From: Erysipelotrichaceae bacterium
GTDB lineage: Bacteria > Bacillota_I > Bacilli_A > Erysipelotrichales > Erysipelotrichaceae
Reading direction: 5' to 3'
Length of the DNA: 7,734 bases
Assembly (NCBI GenBank): GCA_030533035.1
Contig: JAUNJW010000092.1
Span: 1-7,734 of the forward strand
Shown here: positions 1-6,323 of the stretch, in pieces
Numbering within the stretch: the first letter of the stretch is position 1
Layout: the number at the start of each line of letters is the position of its first letter
The notes under the pieces: generated by a model
Told to the model about the DNA's origin: nothing
Seen by the model: the letters and a program-made list of their open reading frames with translations, nothing else
Database searches by the model: none
Made by a program: the position numbers and the translations under genes

Positions 1-11
1 ATTAAGTTTTC

Positions 12-680
12 TCAGTCAAGATTCAGCGCCGCGATCCGGTTGGCGTCAGCCGCAATGACAAGGTAATCATCTTCCGTGATCATCGTTTCACCGGCCACAT
101 TGATATCCACTTTCTTCTGCCCTTTCTTGCGGATTCCGATGACGTTGACGCCATACAGCTCCCGCAGGTTCAGCTGCGACATCTGGCGGTTGACCCAGAG
201 TTCCGGCGCCTTGATTTCCATGACGGCGAAATCGTCGTTCATCTGGTAAATATCCGAAATCTTCGGGTTCATAAGGGAAATCGCGATTCGCTGGCCCATT
301 TCATTTTCCGGTTCAATGACCTGGTCAGCGCCGATGCGCTCCATGACATAGCCGTAGCGGGTGCTGTTGGCTTTTGAAATAATATGCCTGACCCCGAGTT
401 CCTTGAGATTGAGAATTGTTTCAACCGCGTCTTCAAGATGGGAACCCATTGCGACTATTACAGTGTCCGCATCCTGGATTCCGGTTTCCCTTAACAGTTC
501 AATATCTCTTGAGTCAGCGCAGACCGCGTTGGGAACTGACTCCGCCACTTCCTGGACCAGTAACATATTTCTGTCAATGGCGATGACATCGCCGCCGGCG
601 TTTGCCATGGTTTTGGCAATGGAAGCGCCGAAGTTTCCCATGCCGATGACTGCGAACAGTTTTCTGCCGTTGTTTGCCAT
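12..680 (-). CDS. ktrA: KtrA/TrkA-family potassium uptake regulatory subunit (RCK protein)
   Basis: This is the cytoplasmic gating subunit of a Ktr potassium transporter. Family members form an octameric ring under the membrane subunit KtrB and open or close it in response to ATP/ADP or NAD(H), and often c-di-AMP. The 222 residues match the usual KtrA length. An N-terminal Rossmann fold shows the dinucleotide motif GMGNFG (residues 13-18), with the acidic residue ending strand 2 at D36 (AID). A C-terminal RCK_C domain covers about residues 135-222 and contains GVNVIGIRKKG, the segment that in KtrA relatives lines the c-di-AMP site; binding here is inferred. The ATG at 680 has a strong site, GGAGGAT (694-688), 8 bases upstream. 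It is the second gene of an operon, 16 bases after the ktrB stop. The gene is complete. KtrC is an equally good name, since KtrA and KtrC cannot be told apart here. Confidence 0.93.
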   Translation of the reverse strand: MANNGRKLFAVIGMGNFGASIAKTMANAGGDVIAIDRNMLLVQEVAESVPNAVCADSRDIELLRETGIQDADTVIVAMGSHLEDAVETILNLKELGVRHIISKANSTRYGYVMERIGADQVIEPENEMGQRIAISLMNPKISDIYQMNDDFAVMEIKAPELWVNRQMSQLNLRELYGVNVIGIRKKGQKKVDINVAGETMITEDDYLVIAADANRIAALNLD

Positions 681-696
681 AATTGATATCCTCCAC

Positions 697-2148
697 TCAG
701 CCGATGATAATATCCACGTCCGGATAAGTTACATGATTTGTCAGCTTCTTTTCTTTATGGAATGCAGTGTAGACGCTCAGTGGACCAAGACGGCCGATGA
801 ACATCAGCACCATGATGACGATCTGCCCCGCAAGCGACAGATCCCCGGTGATTCCGGTGGAGATGCCGACTGTGCCGATTGCCGAGAATGCCTCGAAGAT
901 CAGGGGCAGGGTTTCAATACCCGGCTCCGAAATACTCAGGACTATCAACGCTGCGAAAAGGCAGAACACATAGAGATACAGAATTACAAACGCCTGTTTC
1001 AGAAGATTGTAGGGAATGCTTCTGCGCTTGATCACGGCTTCATTCTGCTTATCGTTAAGAGTATTGACAGCACTGACATAAAGAACCGCGGCGGTGGTGG
1101 TTTTCATACCGCCGGCAGTACCGCCCGGTGAACCGCCGATCAGCATATACAGGCACATGATGATCAGAACCGGCCTTGTGCAGGCGCCGATGTTTACCGT
1201 CGAGAAGCCGGCTGTTCTCAGGGTGACCGACTGGAACATGGCTGTGAACATTTTTCCGGCCGGCGTCATATGCGAGATCGTTCCGGGGTTTGTGTATTCA
1301 AAGATCCAGAACATGACTGCTCCGGAAAGAATGAGCGCGGCTGTCATTTTCATGACTGTGCCGGCATGGACTGAAAGGCGTTTTCTCGTTGCCAGAAGAC
1401 CTTTTTCTTTTTTGACCCTGCTGCTGATCAGATCCCTGACTTCAAACCAGACCATAAATCCGAGACCGCCGAAAACGATCAGAGTCATGACAGTGATATT
1501 CATGATGGGATCCGTCGCGTATTTTGCCAGGCTTTCCGCGCCCAGGCAGTCAAAGCCTGCGTTTGTAAAGGCCGAAACCGAAAGGAACAGTGAATTGAAC
1601 AGTCCGGTTTTCAGCCCGTATTCAGGCACCAGATGGGTCGCCATGACCGCAAAACCGCAAAGCTCAAACGTCAGGGTATAGCGGACGATCCGGCGGATAT
1701 AGCGGGGCACGTCGGAAAGATCGCTCTTGCCGGCTGCCGAAGCGAAGAATTTCTTTTCAGCCATTGCCATATAGCGGCGGTTTCTCTGCATGATGACGGC
1801 AATGATCGTCATCGGCCCGAGGCCGCCGATTTCCATCAGGATGATCAGGATCACCTTGCCGGCCGTACTGTACTGGGTGGCCGGAACAACGGTTGTCAGT
1901 CCGGTGACACATACCGCGCTGACCGCCTCAAACAGATTGTCGATATAGGCAGCCGGGGCATACCTGTTGGCAAAAGGCATATACAGAAGGACTGAGCCGA
2001 TAAAAATAACAATCAGAAAAGCAGACAGGAAAAGTCTGGCCGGATTGTTCGCCAGCAGGATCTTTTCCGTCAGGGTAGTGCTCGTGGCTACAAGAACATT
2101 GAAATCTTCCTTCGCTTCCTGACTTCTTTTACTGTTATGTTCCTTCAT
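697..2148 (-). CDS. ktrB: KtrB/TrkH-family potassium channel subunit
   Basis: This is the membrane subunit of the Ktr system and carries K+ (possibly Na+-coupled) through a pore built from four covalently linked M1-P-M2 repeats. All four selectivity-filter segments are visible with their key glycines: FEAVSAVCVTGL (73-84, G83), SVSAFTNAGF (190-199, G198), FQSVTLRTAGF (305-315, G314) and FEAFSAIGTVGIS (418-430, G428). The glycine-rich stretch GGSPGGTAGGMKTTT (338-352) matches the flexible intramembrane gating loop of the third repeat. The charged cytoplasmic N-terminus runs to about residue 36, before the first membrane helix (about 37-58). The 483 residues are slightly longer than the roughly 450 typical of KtrB. 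The ATG at 2148 is the only reasonable start, as the next Met is residue 57 in the first helix, but its ribosome binding site is weak (AAAGA near 2159-2155). It precedes ktrA in the same operon and sits behind its own promoter. Confidence 0.93.
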   Translation of the reverse strand: MKEHNSKRSQEAKEDFNVLVATSTTLTEKILLANNPARLFLSAFLIVIFIGSVLLYMPFANRYAPAAYIDNLFEAVSAVCVTGLTTVVPATQYSTAGKVILIILMEIGGLGPMTIIAVIMQRNRRYMAMAEKKFFASAAGKSDLSDVPRYIRRIVRYTLTFELCGFAVMATHLVPEYGLKTGLFNSLFLSVSAFTNAGFDCLGAESLAKYATDPIMNITVMTLIVFGGLGFMVWFEVRDLISSRVKKEKGLLATRKRLSVHAGTVMKMTAALILSGAVMFWIFEYTNPGTISHMTPAGKMFTAMFQSVTLRTAGFSTVNIGACTRPVLIIMCLYMLIGGSPGGTAGGMKTTTAAVLYVSAVNTLNDKQNEAVIKRRSIPYNLLKQAFVILYLYVFCLFAALIVLSISEPGIETLPLIFEAFSAIGTVGISTGITGDLSLAGQIVIMVLMFIGRLGPLSVYTAFHKEKKLTNHVTYPDVDIIIG

Positions 2149-2169
2149 GGTCGGTCTTTCTATGAATTA

Positions 2170-2198
2170 ATTCTATCATCCAACAAAATACATGTCGC
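2170..2198 (-). promoter_or_regulatory. Predicted promoter of the ktrB-ktrA operon
   Basis: On the minus strand a -35 box GCGACA (2198-2193, 4/6 to consensus) is followed by a 17-base spacer and a -10 box TAGAAT (2175-2170, 5/6). A TG one base before the -10 (2178-2177) makes it an extended -10. Transcription would start near 2163, giving a leader of about 15 bases. It lies between the lon terminator and ktrB, which suggests the potassium operon is transcribed independently of lon. Confidence 0.6.
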
Positions 2199-2226
2199 AT
2201 GAAAAAAGCATTAAGGATCAGCCTTC

Positions 2227-2259
2227 AAAGATAAAACCCGCCCGCATAACGCGGACGGG
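2227..2259 (-). terminator. Intrinsic terminator of lon
   Basis: On the minus strand a 9-bp GC-rich stem (CCCGTCCGC with GCGGGCGGG, one G-U pair) closes a 5-base loop and is followed by TTTTATCTTT (2236-2227). It begins 13 bases after the lon stop codon. There is no T-run on the plus-strand side, so it acts in one direction only. Confidence 0.88.
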
Positions 2260-2272
2260 CTTCAGAATTCAT

Positions 2273-4594
2273 TCACGCGGGCAGGCAGTCCTGTTCCTCT
2301 TCAGCTGAAGATGAGGGACGGAAGTCATGCAGGACGCCGGTCAGTTTAAGCACTTCGCTGATCTCCTTCACCGGAATGATCTCAAGTTTTTCCTTGATTT
2401 CCTCAGGCACATCGCGGAGGTCTTCCCGGTTGTCTTCGGGAATCAGAACGGTTTTCACACCTGCTCTTTCTGCTGCCATGAGCTTTTCAGGCAGACCGCC
2501 GATCGGCATGACCTGGCCCCGCAGCGAAACCTCGCCGGTCATCGCGACAGACGGGCTGACCGCTTTATTGTTGACGAGGGAGGCGATCGCGGTCACCAGG
2601 GTAATGCCGGCGGAAGGGCCGTCTTTTTTGACGGCGCCGCTGGGCACATGGATATGCAGGTCATTCTTTTCAAACAGCTCCGACTTTTCCGGGAACATGT
2701 TCCGGACAATGGAAATCGCAATCTGGGCGGATTCACGCATGACGTCGCCGAGCTGGCCGGTCACTGTGATTTTTCCGCTGCCTTTGGCAAACATCGTTTC
2801 AATAAACAGGATTTCACCGCCGACGGGCGTCCAGGCAAGGCCGGTGACAATGCCTTCCTTCCCCTGCTCACTGACTTTTTCATGATGAATCGGTCTGGTT
2901 TCGAGGAAGTCGCGCAGATTTTCAGCCGTCACATGAATCACGGCATTTTCATCCGAGGCGATTTCGACAGCGGCAGACCGGCAGAGGGTTTCCATCACCT
3001 TCTTCAGGCCTCTGACGCCGCCCTCCATTGTATAAGCGGAAATCGCTTCTTTGATTGCTTCGTCGCTGACTTCGATCCTCTCCGGCAGGATTCCAGTCTT
3101 CTCCATTGCCCTGGGCAGCAGGTGCCTTCTGGCAATCTGGAATTTGTCGGCAATGGTATAGCCGTTGAAGCGGATGACTTCCATTCTGTCCAGCAGCGGC
3201 TGGGGAATTGTGTCGGTGGTATTGGCCGTGCAGATAAACAGCACATCAGACAGATCATACGGCACATTCATGTAGTGGTCGGTAAAGGTGCTGTTCTGTT
3301 CCGGGTCAAGCACTTCCAGAAGCGCTGAGGAAGGATCGCCGTTAAGGGAAACGGAGAGCTTATCCACTTCGTCCAGTACCATAACCGGATTGGAGACGCC
3401 GCTTTTGGCAATGCCGTCCATGATTCTGCCCGGCATGGCGCCGATATAGGTCCTTCTGTGGCCGCGGATATCCGCCTCATCACGGGAGCCGCCCAGGGAA
3501 ACACGGACATACTTTCTGTGCAGGGCCCGGGCAATGGACTGGCCGATGCTTGTTTTGCCGGTGCCGGGAGCGCCGACAAACAGCAGGATCGAACCGGACT
3601 GGGTCTTTTTCAGATTCATGACGGCGATCTGCTGGATGATTCTCTTTTTGACCTGTTCAAGACCGAAGTGGTCCTCTTCAAGAACCTGCTGAGCCTCTTT
3701 GAGGTCGATAATGCGGGTTTCGTTGTGATCCCACTGCAGACCTGTCATAAAGTCCAGATAGTCATACAGCATGCCGTACTCGGGAGAGTTCTTGCCGTCC
3801 TGCTTCAGCCGGGAAAGCACCTTGTCGGCTTCTTTCCGGGCGTCGGCGTTCATATGGCTCTCCTGGATTCTCAGCTCCAGCTTTCTCAGTTCGGACACAT
3901 TCTCCGGATGCATGTCATCAAGTTCTTTCTGGAGATATTCCATCTGTTTCTTGATGGCTGACTCACGGTAGGCGTTTTTGATTTCCTCATTCTGGGCTGA
4001 CTGGGCCTCGGTGGTCACCTTGGCAATTTCCAGATACTCAAACAGGACTTCCTGGATCTTTTCATTTCTTCTGCGCTTCGAATCTTCGGCCGCCAGCGCG
4101 TACTTTTCCTCAGGGGTGATGTTGATCCACTGGGAAACCATGCACACGATTTCGGAGAGGGAGCTGACCTGGTTCAGCAGCGGCGCGATATAATTGCCCC
4201 ACTGGTAGGAAGCCAGGATCTTTTTCAATGACTGCTTCGCCTCTTCCAGATGCGCTTTTTCCTCGGAAGGATCAATGTCATCAATATCCGGCCGCCGGGA
4301 AATATTGACGGAAAGGCTGTGGTCCGCCCGGACAAAGACATTTTCAACATTCACTCTCTGCACGGTATGGATAATCACCATCCCCTGGACGGAATTGTCG
4401 GTCACGTAGCCGACGATGCCGATCGGCATGAAGCTGTCTTCCGTGAAGCGCTGCTCCTGTGTCTTCTGGAACAGGAACATGACTTTCTCATTAGCTGAGG
4501 GAGCCTGGGCACCGGCAGCGCGGATCCGGCTGACCGGCAGGAAAATATTCGAATCAGGCAGGATCACCTGGTTATATACGGGAATAATCATCAT
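2273..4594 (-). CDS. lon: ATP-dependent serine protease Lon
   Basis: LonA-type protease: a cytosolic hexameric AAA+ machine that unfolds and degrades damaged proteins and specific regulators. The layout over 773 residues is normal for bacterial LonA: N-terminal LON substrate-binding domain (about 1-200), coiled-coil linker (about 200-300), AAA+ module and C-terminal protease domain (about 575-755). Walker A is GAPGTGKT (341-348, K347). Walker B is VMVLDE (404-409). A probable arginine-finger region is LLDRME (467-472). The catalytic dyad is Ser661 in DGPSAG and Lys704 in LPEKLMAA, 43 residues apart, as in E. coli Lon. A short acidic tail (about 760-773, SSSAEEEQDCLPA) follows the domain. The start at 4594 has AAAGGAGGA (4613-4605) 10 bases upstream; an ATG directly after it at 4591 is an alternative. 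No CIRCE element or CtsR-type heptads are visible upstream. Instead the promoter region carries two TetR-type operators shared with the divergent regulator gene. Confidence 0.97.
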   Translation of the reverse strand: MMIIPVYNQVILPDSNIFLPVSRIRAAGAQAPSANEKVMFLFQKTQEQRFTEDSFMPIGIVGYVTDNSVQGMVIIHTVQRVNVENVFVRADHSLSVNISRRPDIDDIDPSEEKAHLEEAKQSLKKILASYQWGNYIAPLLNQVSSLSEIVCMVSQWINITPEEKYALAAEDSKRRRNEKIQEVLFEYLEIAKVTTEAQSAQNEEIKNAYRESAIKKQMEYLQKELDDMHPENVSELRKLELRIQESHMNADARKEADKVLSRLKQDGKNSPEYGMLYDYLDFMTGLQWDHNETRIIDLKEAQQVLEEDHFGLEQVKKRIIQQIAVMNLKKTQSGSILLFVGAPGTGKTSIGQSIARALHRKYVRVSLGGSRDEADIRGHRRTYIGAMPGRIMDGIAKSGVSNPVMVLDEVDKLSVSLNGDPSSALLEVLDPEQNSTFTDHYMNVPYDLSDVLFICTANTTDTIPQPLLDRMEVIRFNGYTIADKFQIARRHLLPRAMEKTGILPERIEVSDEAIKEAISAYTMEGGVRGLKKVMETLCRSAAVEIASDENAVIHVTAENLRDFLETRPIHHEKVSEQGKEGIVTGLAWTPVGGEILFIETMFAKGSGKITVTGQLGDVMRESAQIAISIVRNMFPEKSELFEKNDLHIHVPSGAVKKDGPSAGITLVTAIASLVNNKAVSPSVAMTGEVSLRGQVMPIGGLPEKLMAAERAGVKTVLIPEDNREDLRDVPEEIKEKLEIIPVKEISEVLKLTGVLHDFRPSSSAEEEQDCLPA

Positions 4595-4618
4595 TAATGA
4601 ATGTTCCTCCTTTCAAAA

Positions 4619-4636
4619 CCTTGACACCTGTCAAGG
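4619..4636. promoter_or_regulatory. Operator 1: 18-bp inverted repeat in the lon leader
   Basis: CCTTGACA-CC-TGTCAAGG is a perfect inverted repeat with 8-base arms and a 2-base centre. Its inner 14 bases share the half-sites TTGACA/TGTCAA with operator 2, 41 bases away centre to centre (about four helical turns). Size and symmetry fit a TetR-family dimer site. It lies between the predicted lon transcription start (about 4640) and the lon ribosome binding site (4613-4605), where a bound repressor could block elongation. Binding by the adjacent regulator is inferred. Confidence 0.75.
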
Positions 4637-4646
4637 AGATGGTTTT

Positions 4647-4675
4647 ATGATGACATCAGGTTTGACAACTGTCAA
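4647..4675 (-). promoter_or_regulatory. Predicted lon promoter
   Basis: On the minus strand the -35 box is TTGACA (4675-4670, 6/6, one arm of operator 2). A 17-base spacer leads to CATCAT (4652-4647, 4/6), preceded by an extended -10 TG at 4655-4654. The predicted start is near 4640, giving a leader of about 45 bases that includes operator 1 and the ribosome binding site. The weak -10 makes this less certain than the -35. Confidence 0.55.
4662..4675. promoter_or_regulatory. Operator 2: TTGACA-AC-TGTCAA palindrome shared by both promoters
   Basis: This is a second copy of the TTGACA-NN-TGTCAA inverted repeat, with only the two centre bases differing from operator 1. Each arm is also a perfect consensus -35 hexamer, one on each strand, so a protein bound here would cover the -35 boxes of the lon and tetR promoters together. 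Confidence 0.78.
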
Positions 4676-4690
4676 GTTTTTTGATTCAAT
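4662..4690 (+). promoter_or_regulatory. Predicted tetR promoter
   Basis: The -35 box is TTGACA (4662-4667, 6/6, the other arm of operator 2). A 17-base spacer leads to TTCAAT (4685-4690, 4/6), with an extended -10 TG at 4682-4683. The start would be near 4697, about 17 bases before the ATG at 4714. This argues against the in-frame TTG at 4681, which would lie upstream of the transcript. Confidence 0.58.
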
Positions 4691-4702
4691 GGGGGCAGAA
4701 AC

Positions 4703-4710
4703 GGGAAGGA
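4703..4710 (+). promoter_or_regulatory. Ribosome binding site deciding the tetR start
   Basis: GGGAAGGA lies 3 bases before the ATG at 4714. The spacing is short but this is the only Shine-Dalgarno-like run near any start of this frame; nothing comparable precedes the TTG at 4681. Confidence 0.6.
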
Positions 4711-4713
4711 AGT

Positions 4714-5253
4714 ATGTACAGAGGAACAAACCGCACTGCGTGCACATCTCAGAAACAGATCGCCGATGCCCTTCTGGAGCTGCTCAATGACTCCAGTTTT
4801 CAGTCGATTTCCGTCGCCTCGATCTGCCGACGGGCGGACATTTCCCGCCAGACTTTCTATTCCCTGTTTGAATCCAAGGAAAATGTCATCCTTTATGAAC
4901 TTTCCAAAAGCTGCACGTTTGAACCCGCTTCCGGATGCGGCCAGGAAGTAACCCTGCGCCAGCTCGCCCGCAATTACAGCCACTACCTGACAACCCACAG
5001 GGATTTTCTGGCTACCCTTGTCAACAACGGCATCATCCATTATATGTATGACCAGCAGTACCGTTCCCTGATCAGCTGCGACTGCTTCATGGCTGCCAGC
5101 AGCCAGGAAGACCGCTGTTTCACCGCCGACTTCATGGCGTCCGGCATGACCAGCATCGCCCGCTCCTACATCATGAGCGGCGGCCTCGAGGATGAGGCGT
5201 ATCTGGAAAAAATGATCTGTTCCCTCTTCTCGGGAAAGATGATCCGCTATTAA
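4714..5253 (+). CDS. TetR/AcrR-family transcriptional regulator, divergent from lon
   Basis: This is a predicted dimeric DNA-binding repressor of 179 residues, within the usual TetR range. The N-terminal helix-turn-helix is clear: a helix (about 12-27, TSQKQIADALLELL region), then SISVASICRRADIS (31-44) and the recognition helix with the family-typical RQTFYSLFESKENVI (45-59). The rest is an all-helical ligand and dimer domain with no recognised ligand signature. It has eight cysteines (10, 38, 67, 75, 122, 124, 135, 169), including a C-D-C at 122-124, a high number for such a protein. The chosen ATG follows GGGAAGGA (4703-4710) with a short spacing of 3 bases. The frame stays open upstream to a TTG at 4681, but that lies inside the predicted promoter. 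Position and paired operators suggest it controls itself and lon. The effector is unknown. Confidence 0.9.
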   Translation: MYRGTNRTACTSQKQIADALLELLNDSSFQSISVASICRRADISRQTFYSLFESKENVILYELSKSCTFEPASGCGQEVTLRQLARNYSHYLTTHRDFLATLVNNGIIHYMYDQQYRSLISCDCFMAASSQEDRCFTADFMASGMTSIARSYIMSGGLEDEAYLEKMICSLFSGKMIRY

Positions 5254-5275
5254 AAAAACGGGACGGATCCCGTTT
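5252..5275 (-). terminator. Terminator of the myg1-like operon (may also serve tetR)
   Basis: An 8-bp perfect stem, AAACGGGA/TCCCGTTT (5256-5263 with 5268-5275), closes a 4-base loop. Read on the minus strand it ends in seven T (5258-5252), a good intrinsic terminator for the convergent operon that stops at 5316. Read on the plus strand it lies just after the tetR stop but is followed only by GAATTTCT, so it would be weak in that direction. The T-run overlaps the tetR stop codon. Confidence 0.8.
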
Positions 5276-5291
5276 GAATTTCTGCAGTAAC

Positions 5292-5317
5292 ACACCGTTC
5301 AGCGGTGTTTTCTTTTT
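5292..5317 (+). terminator. Terminator of tetR
   Basis: A 6-bp stem, ACACCG/CGGTGT (5292-5297 with 5303-5308), closes a 5-base loop and runs into TTTTCTTTTT (5308-5317). It serves plus-strand transcription from tetR. The T-run overlaps the last two bases of the stop codon of the convergent gene at 5316. Confidence 0.78.
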
Positions 5318-6284
5318 ACATCGAAGCGGCTTTTGAAGCCATCGCCAGGGCGTCCGCCATGGTTTCCGCTCCGGCCAGGAATCCGCTGGGATGGCAGAAC
5401 AAAGCCGTCTCAATGCCGGAAACCTGCCGCAGCTCCTCATTGCGCAGGCCGTACCATTCTGCCGGCAGCGGATGGCGGAAGGATGTTCTGTCGTCGGAGT
5501 TGCTTAAGGCGCACTGCACATTCCAGCCGCCGCGCAGGGCCGGTGATACAACATACCAGATATCCTGTGCCTTGGGATTTCTGAACTGGCCGTAGAGAAC
5601 GCCCTCCCATGGCGCGAAAGGATCCAGAATCATGATGTGGTCGGCGGAATAGTCAATGGCCCGCAGGACATAATCACGTCCGTCCAGCGAGGAAATGATG
5701 CTGTCGATGCGGTTGATCAGAATATCCCTGGCAAAGCTGACCGCGTCGTCAAAGGCGTCTTTCTGATCCATATCCGAATTCCAGGGCGGATTGAAGTCCT
5801 TGATCAGCTTGGAAACAGAGAAGTGGGTTTTTGCCTCAAAGACAATCTGTTTTTTCTGCTCATCCGTAAGATTGGGCATTTTCGCGGCCGCTGCCGCCAC
5901 CGGGTCAAAGCCGTTGTCTTCGGCGTCGATTCCCAGAATCAGCGAAGTCTCAAGCCGGGAATAGACAGATTCCATATAGCGCGGTTCGCAGTCCATCGCC
6001 TCAAGTATTTCCCGGTAATACTTTTTCCATACCAGGCCGCACGCGGCATAGGGAATGTCGGTACCCGGATGGGTGCCGTTTCTTTCCTTGTTTTCCACGG
6101 AATGGTGATCCAGTTCACCGCCGCCGATATCAAAGACAATCCAGTCTCCTGATTCAGGAACCTCCGTGTCACCGCCTCTGGTGACGCTGATTTCCTCTGC
6201 CATCAGTCCCAGCAGAGCCGCCGCGAAGACGTCATCCGCGTGGAAAATCCCGTTATGCGTAAACAGATTCAGTTTGCCTCTCAT
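5316..6284 (-). CDS. MYG1/UPF0160-family predicted metal-dependent nuclease
   Basis: This 322-residue protein carries the full motif set of the MYG1 family (PF03690, formerly UPF0160), a DHH-like phosphoesterase fold with bound divalent metals. The motifs are HNGIFHADD (10-18), FDIGGGELDHH (51-61, the DHH-type motif), DAEDNG (120-125), FNPPW (164-168), GLRNEEL (279-285) and FCHPSGFLAGA (296-306). Length is close to that of eukaryotic MYG1, so it is complete. The human member is a 3'-5' RNA exonuclease; the bacterial role is not established, so nuclease activity here is inferred from family and conserved metal ligands. The ATG at 6284 has AGGAGG (6296-6291) 6 bases upstream. It follows the DUF3320 gene by 39 bases, separated by a strong hairpin, and is probably the last gene of that operon. 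It converges on tetR. Confidence 0.9.
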   Translation of the reverse strand: MRGKLNLFTHNGIFHADDVFAAALLGLMAEEISVTRGGDTEVPESGDWIVFDIGGGELDHHSVENKERNGTHPGTDIPYAACGLVWKKYYREILEAMDCEPRYMESVYSRLETSLILGIDAEDNGFDPVAAAAAKMPNLTDEQKKQIVFEAKTHFSVSKLIKDFNPPWNSDMDQKDAFDDAVSFARDILINRIDSIISSLDGRDYVLRAIDYSADHIMILDPFAPWEGVLYGQFRNPKAQDIWYVVSPALRGGWNVQCALSNSDDRTSFRHPLPAEWYGLRNEELRQVSGIETALFCHPSGFLAGAETMADALAMASKAASM

Positions 6285-6302
6285 TGTATTCCTCCTGCTG
6301 AA

Positions 6303-6321
6303 AGGCGGACCGTGTCCGCCT
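6303..6321 (-). other. Intercistronic hairpin next to the myg1-like ribosome binding site
   Basis: AGGCGGAC and GTCCGCCT form a perfect 8-bp, GC-rich stem with a 3-base loop. It begins 2 bases after the stop codon of the DUF3320 gene and ends 6 bases before the AGGAGG of the next gene. On the minus strand only TTC follows, with no T-run, so it is not a standard terminator. It may be an RNA-stability element, a partial attenuator or a translation-tuning structure. Confidence 0.6.
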
Positions 6322-6323
6322 CA

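Noticed and set aside
2149..2272. Possible c-di-AMP (ydaO-type) or other riboswitch upstream of ktrB
   Set aside because: Apart from the lon terminator only about 78 bases remain, and the predicted promoter leaves a leader of about 15 bases, too short for such an RNA.
4637..4661. Alternative tetR promoter: TTGACA of operator 1 (4621-4626) with TATGAT (4646-4651)
   Set aside because: The -10 is good (5/6) but the 19-base spacer is long and there is no extended -10; the promoter from operator 2 has ideal spacing. A secondary start remains possible.
4681..4713. Upstream TTG start extending the tetR product by 11 residues
   Set aside because: The TTG lies within the predicted extended -10 region, has no ribosome binding site, and the added residues precede the normal TetR N-terminus.
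4672..5295. Long 207-residue frame antisense to tetR
   Set aside because: It mirrors tetR, which has clear family motifs, and its translation shows no recognisable domain. The same applies to the long plus-strand frames opposite lon, ktrB and the myg1-like gene.
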